From assembly GCF_028502605.1 (NCBI RefSeq), contig NC_079234.1, positions 5,828,001-5,892,000 of the forward strand: DNA of 64,000 bases, in the 5' to 3' direction. Both the position numbers and the translations under genes were made by a program. The notes beneath the pieces are model-generated. The model made no database searches. It was not told the DNA's origin and worked only from the letters and a program-made list of their open reading frames with translations. Of this stretch, positions 57,884 through 64,000 are shown piece after piece (the first letter of the stretch is position 1; every line of letters begins with the position of its first letter). The DNA is from Trichoderma breve. Taxonomy: Eukaryota > Ascomycota > Sordariomycetes > Hypocreales > Hypocreaceae.

Positions 57884-60800
57884 TTACAACTCATCTTTTC
57901 CATGCTTCGCAGCGTCGGTTGCCTTGCTCGCAATGGTTCCCACCTTTTCGCCAACTGATCCAGCCGCCGCACTGGCTTCGCTCGCCAGGCTGGCCACGTT
58001 CTGTGTTGCCGATGCATACGCCGCTTGAAGTCTTGATAATACACTCTCCGTGAAAGGCGCCTCCCGACCAACAATCAGCTCCGACACCAGCTCGCTCACA
58101 GACTCGTATTCCTTTGCGGCACCAGCAGATGCAGTTTCAGTGGCTTTGCCAACGGCAGAGGTGGCACTCGCCACGACGGCCTGCGCATCCGATACCCATC
58201 CCTCGTACCATCCAATGGCCGCCGGGGTTGGCTGACCATAGATGTCAATGCTTAGTTGGCTAATCACAGTTCCAAAAGTCTCGCCAATAGCTAATCCAGC
58301 GTTGTAAATCTGCTCAGTCGCAGCGTCGTGCAAAGAAGATATAGATTCGTCAACAGCTTCGACCGCAGAAGCAACATTCTCAGTCGCCTTGGAGTAGGCA
58401 GATTCAGCAGCCTTTCCTGCAGCAGAAGCCATTGACATTGCAGAGTCGGTGAAAGCCATGGGTGTGGGGGTTGGTGTGGCTGTTAAAGAGGACCATGCCG
58501 AAGAGGCAGCAGAAATGAAGTTGTTGTAGCGATCGTGCGCCATCCCGAGTCCAGCATAGTAGTTGTACTTGGCCTGTTCGTAATATTTCTCAGTCGCAGA
58601 TGTTGAAGTAGGGGTTGCAGTGGCTAATCCCAGAGCAATCAAGGCACTCTGGTACTGAAGCTCCGCCCACAGTTTGCCTTCGTTCAGGCGCTCCGCCGCA
58701 ATCGATTCCACCTTGCTCCAGTGTGCCTGTGTCGAGGTTGCCTGAGTAGCTGTTGGTGTGCCATAAACGCCAGCCGATGCGGCATCTACGACATCCTTGA
58801 ATCTTGAGCTCGCTGCAGCAACTGCCTGGTCGTAAGCGGCCGATACGGAAGAAAGAAGTTGGTTTTGGACGGCCGGGGTCGGGGTGCCATGGACCTGGGC
58901 GGAAATAATAGACGATGCACTCGAATACTGGTCAGATGCTAGAGAAATTGCGCTGGCATAAGCTGCCTCGGCAGCTTTAGTCGCGCTAGATAGGAAATTA
59001 TCGTCAGTTTCATCGTCCTCGTCGTCCAAGATGGGTTGCCAGCCAGAGACTACCTGAGCGGCCGCGCCGAGGAAAGTTGCCTTGACGGAAGCGGAATCGT
59101 TGTCCAGAATCTTTTGATCTTGTTGCCATGAGATCTCGTCCTCATCCAGGATATCGTCCTCGGATTCCAACACGGCGTCGGCATTTTCTTCAGGCTCGGA
59201 TTCCAGTACGGTTTCGGTAGTCGCAGCGCTAGGGATTGTGGAAGGCGCCTCCAAAACAGCCGTGCTAGATTCTTCATGGTCATGGGAGACAGGAATTTCG
59301 GCCGCTTTAACCTCGACCTCGGGCTCTACAACCTTGTCATCTAGGGTTTCCGGAGCCTCGTCGGTCTGGCTAGTAAGGGGCTCCTGGGCTTTTTCGTTGA
59401 GGTCAGCATGCTCCACAACATGTTCAAAGACATTCGAGCTGGCGTCGTCCACAACGGGAAGCTCCTCGTCCGACAATTTCTCGTCCACAGCGGCGTCATC
59501 AATGACCTCATCCGCGGAACCAGACTCCAATGGCGATGTGGCCTCGTCAGTTGTTCCTGGTGTTACCTCTTCTGCGATAGCATCCAAGACAGCTTCCAAG
59601 ACAGTGTTATCGGCAGCCGGCAAAGGCGTCTCCTCACCATCGGTTTCATCAGCGGTTTCTGCTGAAGATTCTCCAGCTGTCCCATCATCTCCCTGCTCGT
59701 GACTCTCCAGAGTGGTTTCATCCTCAGGCACGACTGGGTTCTGTGCAGCGTCTGCTGCCTTCTCCATCGCCTCAGAATCAAAGTTGTCAGTAGCATCATT
59801 CGCGAGAATCTTCCACTGAGCAACTTGCTTAAGACGAGCAAGCTCCTTGGCAGCGCTGGAGGCAATGGTCATTCCGTCATCCTCGACCAGAGCTGCAGCA
59901 TCCTGTGCTTGAAGCAGCGTGGGGTGAGTGACAATGAGATGTTTCAGCTCTTCGGTCCAATCCCCCAGTGTCTGCTTGAGCTCGTGGTACTTTGCCCAAT
60001 CTCTATATGTAACTCCATCGGTCCAGGCCCATTTCATTCCGAGTTGCTGAAGTGCGAGATTCGTAGTCTCATCAAGTATCTGGAAGTGTACGTCGGCGGC
60101 TTTGAGAACCATGTATTGCAAATCATCGTCATACTCTTCCCGCCAAGACCTGATTCCTTGTGAGGCTGTCTTGATGGCTATGCCAGCAGCTCGGACAGCG
60201 GCAACGATTTGTTCTTGCGCATCGTCGAGCGGGTTGACGGCATTTTCTGCAACAATACTAGAAATCTTTGCCTTGAGACCATCAGTCTCCGACTGGACTA
60301 GTGCCTCAAGCTTCTTGACAAGGGGCTTGCCCTTGGAAACAATCTCATCGACAACCATGCGGTTCGCAATCTCATCGATCCGGTCCTCCATATCGGCAGC
60401 GCCCTCTTCGGCCTGGGCAGCAAATTTATTCTGCCACATCTCAAGGTCCTGCGCCACCATCTCGCGGGCAATCCTTCTCTTCTCCGTTTCATTTTCCGCA
60501 GCAGGAGGGGCCTGCACAGGGTTCCAGTATGATTCTGTCACCGGCTGCTCCTCTACGCTTGAGCTCGGAGGGGGGGCAACAGATTCGGAAGCTGTTGTGC
60601 TTGCAGATTGTGTGCCCTGTGGGGCCGGCTTGCTAAAGGACGAGTATCGTGGTGGCTCAGTGGTAGTTTTTCGTCTCCTAAGCTCTTATTAGACAACACG
60701 AAGAGAGGCTGGAAGGGTGCTGATTAGGGAAATGGAGATTCACTTACGTAGAAGACGACGTCACTTCAGGAAGCACTCTAGTCTTTGCTCGGTTCTTGTA

Positions 60801-61754
60801 CCTTTCCAAGCGCTCACCAATGCGAACGAGCTGAGGCTCTACATTCTCAACATAGACCATTCGAACCTGTGGCCACACGGCCTTGTTGAGGAAGGCATTT
60901 GTCTTTCCCCAAACCCACTGAGCAGCAGGCAGGGCCGTGCCAGTGGTGAAACTCGAGGCAGCGTTGTAGCCTTGGTGCGCATAGGGTTGCACCAGTTCGT
61001 AGCTTGGCAGCAAGACCTGGTAGTACAACCGGAGGGAATTGGTATGGCCGATTTCGTAGTAGGGTCCGAAAACCTCGCCTGCGCGCTCCATGTATGGAGC
61101 AATTGTTTCCTCATACTGCTTCTGGGACAGAGCACGCAGCTGAGCTACCTGAGGCTGGCCATGCTTCTCCCATTGAGCCCAGACTTGTTCCTGGCCCTTT
61201 TCGACCCATGGTCCACCGTATTGGACGGCATAGGTGTGCGCTGGTGTGAGGACGCTGGAGTCGACGGCTTGGTAGTATGGCCACGCAAAGTCCGCATATG
61301 GCGCAATGTATTGATCGTAGTATGGTAGCGTGTATGGGGCGACGGCGGCTTTGGCTTGGAAGTACGGTTTGCAGATGAAGGGAGAGTCTTGATCGCATTC
61401 CTCAAGGGTGGAAGGACAGCGGAAGAGAAGCGTGAGGATAAAGGCCCAGGTCGCAAGTCTGTGTATTCAATCGTCAATCAGCACATGTTGGTTCCCCCGC
61501 GCATGACAAGCCGAGCTGCAGCAAGCCACAGGCGACGAGGCGCCGCATCGCAACGTCGAAAAAAGCAGCAATTGGGGTCGTCAAGGATGGAAATTTCGAG
61601 AAGTTACAACTTACCTAGCGACAGTCCCTCCTACCCAGCCCACGAAGCCGCGTCGTGGTCGAGGAGCAGCAAGCTTCTTGCCTGGTGTCTGGCCGTTCAT
61701 TTTGCCATTCACATGCGAGCCGTTGCCCGGCTTCAAGCCGCTGGACTCGGCCAT
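57884..61754 (-). CDS. Large membrane-anchored repeat protein ending in the ER signal KDEL
   Basis: Three exons, complement(57884-60677, 60748-61458, 61615-61754), 1214 residues; introns of 156 and 70 nt, both GTAAGT donors, phase 2. Exon 1 gives a basic N-terminus (KKLAAPRPRRG) leading to a membrane helix across the first junction (FVGWVGGTVARLATWAFILTLLF), so a type II protein. Next come Tyr/Pro-rich units (YYDQYIAPYADFAWPYYQA, YGGPWVEKGQEQV), a coiled coil (about 335-500), a very acidic Glu/Asp-rich segment (about 560-760), and Ala/Ser-rich repeats with YGTPTP-like spacers (VHGTPTPAVQ, VYGTPTATQ, IYGQPTPAA). The last residues are HGKDEL, a classic ER retrieval signal, which predicts a luminal C-terminus. 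Ascomycete homologues are often mislabelled as a hox transcription factor; no DNA-binding domain is seen. Function unknown, perhaps structural in the ER. Confidence 0.8.
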
Positions 61755-62704
61755 GAGAAAAGAATAGGCTCTGTCAAAGTCGTACTATGGCGAATGGTTT
61801 AGTCGAGACGGACAAGAGCGAAGAAGAAGATGGTGAAAGTTGAAGTAGAGAGAAGTAGAAACGAAAATTGGGAACCAAGAAAGAGAAAAAAGAAGCCAGC
61901 TTAGAATAAAAGACAGCGTGACGAGCTAGCGGAGGTACCTACCATATTTCTAGTGGACTGGTGATGTAGCCTGGCAGGTAGCATTTCTGTGGATGGGGGC
62001 GCCCCGTAAAGTAGCGGCAGGGTATCGTGGCCCCAGATGTCCTTGTGGAGGTACCTCATTGATACCGCGGGGCACGGTTTCGTTTCGATGGCCCACCCCT
62101 AGAGCTGAAGGGGAATCTCTTTCTTGTAGCAGGGAGCGTGTAGGATGGGGGCGGATCACGGCAAGTTTCAGCACTCGAAACACGTTCGGGGCCTTTGCTT
62201 CAGGGGATTCTAGTCCGTGTGTCAGGGAGTTTTGGTAATTCAATTTGATGTTATTGAGAACATAATCCATAAGCACGAGGTGGACTCCACGGAATTGCTG
62301 TGCCGTGCAAATGCAGTGCACGGAAGGGCGGTTGAATTTTACAAGCTACGGGCGGCCTTTTATGGAATTGACGTGAATTACACCAACATCAAACGAATCT
62401 GGACAAACAAGATGCGCAAACAACAGACCGATCGTCTATCGTCTTCGTTCAATGGGACACGTCATGGCGCTGGCAAGAAGCTTGTTTTTGGTTGCCGTCG
62501 ACATCAGCGATCCAGCAGCCTCGCATGGCCCAGAGACATGAAACAAGACGGCGATTGGACCGCCCAGTGGCCACTAGGGTGTAGATCCGCCATCATCAAT
62601 CACGGATGGGTGTGGCCAACCAAGGCCGTGATACGCGGTCCGTGGATTGGGCAGGATGGACGAGACTGCTAGAGATGATTACGGGTGGCATTACGTATAG
62701 TATA

Positions 62705-62817
62705 GATGATAGTAGATGCAGCTAGACATAGTAGATGGTAGTAGATGTAGCTAGACGGAGTGGATGGTAGTAGATGTAGCTAGACGGAGTGGATGGTAGT
62801 GGATATAGTAGATATAA
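62705..62817. repeat. 29-bp minisatellite, about 3.8 copies
   Basis: Units start at 62705, 62734, 62763 and 62792 (partial); units 2 and 3 are identical and begin GATGGTAGTAGATGTAGC. The first differs at a few places and the last decays. Confidence 0.9.
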
Positions 62818-62979
62818 ATAGACACAGATCGATAAAATATCTAGAGTGCAAATGGACAGATGAGTAGGAAAAGTTAGATTCATCACGTAGGTTCATCACG
62901 TTTAATATCAAGCTGCATAACGAGGGAGGTGATGGTGATGGCCAACAGAGGAGCAACTCCAACTCATGTGCGATATCAT

Positions 62980-63001
62980 CCACCCATGAGATGATGGGTG
63001 G
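62980..63001. other. Inverted repeat (hairpin)
   Basis: CCACCCAT and ATGGGTGG form a perfect 8-bp stem around a 6-base loop. No T tract follows, and its role is unknown. Confidence 0.6.
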
Positions 63002-64000
63002 GGAACAGGTCTAGGCCAGCCTCAGGTAACTCAGCTGTGTGCTACGGTTCTTTGACTTCAAGTAAAAGAAAATGGGAGAGAAGAAGTGGAAGACAAGGCA
63101 AATCAGCAAGAGTTTCATCTCGCTGGGCGTGTATTATGTACAGAGCCGACATCTTTCAAAGAGATGCTTCCGGGTAGCTCGAATCAGACGCTCACTCTGA
63201 CTTCTTAAGACTGGTCGCAATTCAATCACATATTCAAATGGACGTTATTGGAGGGAGAAACTATTGCCCAACACCGATATATTACAAGGTCTGACTTTTT
63301 GTCAAAGCAATTGCCCGCCTCGTGTAATTCAGCTTCATGCCTGTGGAGCTGCAGAACTCGAAGATGACGATATGACGATATTGGGCCCCAAGGTGGCAAT
63401 ATGGCACCACCATGTGAAACCTTGTTTCTTCAGCTCCGTAACGGCTGCAAGCTATTGGTGCGATAACATTGCATGTAAGTTAGTAATACTGGCTGCTGGC
63501 ATTCGTTACCAGTGGGCACTTTGTAATAACCATTAACCCAACATTTTTTCCTCTGGACGGATCAAGTGCTTTCACATGTCGCTTTGCAATACCAGACACC
63601 CGTTAATGTGTGTCGTGATAAGAGCCACATACTAACACGATGGTTAGTGTTTGGCCTCGCAGATGGGCTGATCAGTATCATTTCAGCTAGGTGCTACCTA
63701 TTGTACGACACATCGACTCAATTTCTCTGTATTCACTCCATATAGGTACTCGTAGCAAACTCATCCACTCTGCTGTCTAAGAAGTGCACCTCTACTAGGT
63801 ATTTCCTCTATTTACTACTCTGGCAACCCATTTCTTCCGTAGACCAATATCTACTAGATCCTACGTATCTGCGTCTACTACATCACTTTGCCATATAAGA
63901 GCCAATCCTTTGTGCTGAATCACCCGTCTTACCTCATCCCAACAATGTAGGAGTACACGCATTTCATTGTCTTCAATGTTGACTAATATGGCGGATACCT

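Larger units (their letters stand above)
61755..64000. other. Right-end non-coding stretch
   Basis: 2.2 kb with the promoter of the KDEL protein gene, a 29-bp minisatellite and a hairpin (separate entries). The frame at 62217-62672 (plus) has no family signal. The last 300 bases are pyrimidine-rich and may belong to the promoter of a gene beyond the edge. Confidence 0.45.

Noticed and set aside
59238..59702. Ser-rich plus-strand frame within the KDEL protein gene
   Set aside because: Antisense of the Glu/Asp/Ala-rich segment; composition explains it.
62217..62672. 151-codon plus-strand frame near the right end
   Set aside because: No homology signal that I can see, and it sits in repeat-bearing non-coding DNA.

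Overview
The window is nuclear DNA of a filamentous ascomycete, most likely a Sordariomycete of the order Hypocreales (Trichoderma-like). The basis is gene content and style: short 50-70 nt introns with GT..AG ends and CTAAC/CTGAC branch sites, STAND/NLR, F-box, Zn2Cys6 and P450 families, and long gene-free intergenic stretches. The species was not determined. I support 19 apparently intact protein genes (one cut by the left edge), one F-box gene with an apparent frameshift, one decayed tRNA, several tandem repeats and some gene remnants. Exon joins were worked out by hand from splice motifs, phase and family alignment.

Layout. 1-2856: the 3' part of a LacZ-type GH2 beta-galactosidase. 2974-9934: a possible defence or incompatibility locus, made of a PNP_UDP-NACHT-ankyrin NLR on the minus strand and, divergently, an AIG1-like GTPase with a coiled coil and a C-terminal CaaX box. 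An out-of-frame ankyrin unit lies just past the NLR stop codon. 10707-17244: a CYP58-like P450, a YcjY-type alpha/beta hydrolase, an aldo/keto reductase and a small secreted protein, perhaps a small secondary-metabolism group without a backbone enzyme. 18258-22251: an F-box protein and a PIF1-family helicase. 22956-30915: a sugar-metabolism neighbourhood with type I phosphomannose isomerase (GC-AG intron), an unknown basic-tailed protein, an SDR dehydrogenase, a 6-phosphogluconate dehydrogenase paralogue and a TIM-barrel isomerase/dehydratase; the last two share a 384-bp divergent promoter.

31415-31509 is a tRNA-Lys-like relic. 31775-39418 holds a Ccc1-type vacuolar iron/manganese transporter, a secreted acid phosphatase with strongly biased codons, and a membrane-anchored multicopper oxidase. 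40496-43423 encodes a Zn2Cys6 regulator with a 531-nt intron inside its zinc cluster. About 5.7 kb without a supportable gene follows, rich in GTAC-type palindromes and microsatellites. 49167-61754 contains a GT31-like glycosyltransferase with a PAN-like tail, a membrane-anchored ubiquitin protease (Ubp16/USP30 type), the frameshifted F-box gene, and a 1214-residue membrane-anchored repeat protein ending in KDEL. The right end is non-coding, with a 29-bp minisatellite.

The strongest candidate for something new is the NLR/CaaX-GTPase pair. The sugar cluster with its bidirectional promoter is second. Both functional readings are inferences from layout and families.
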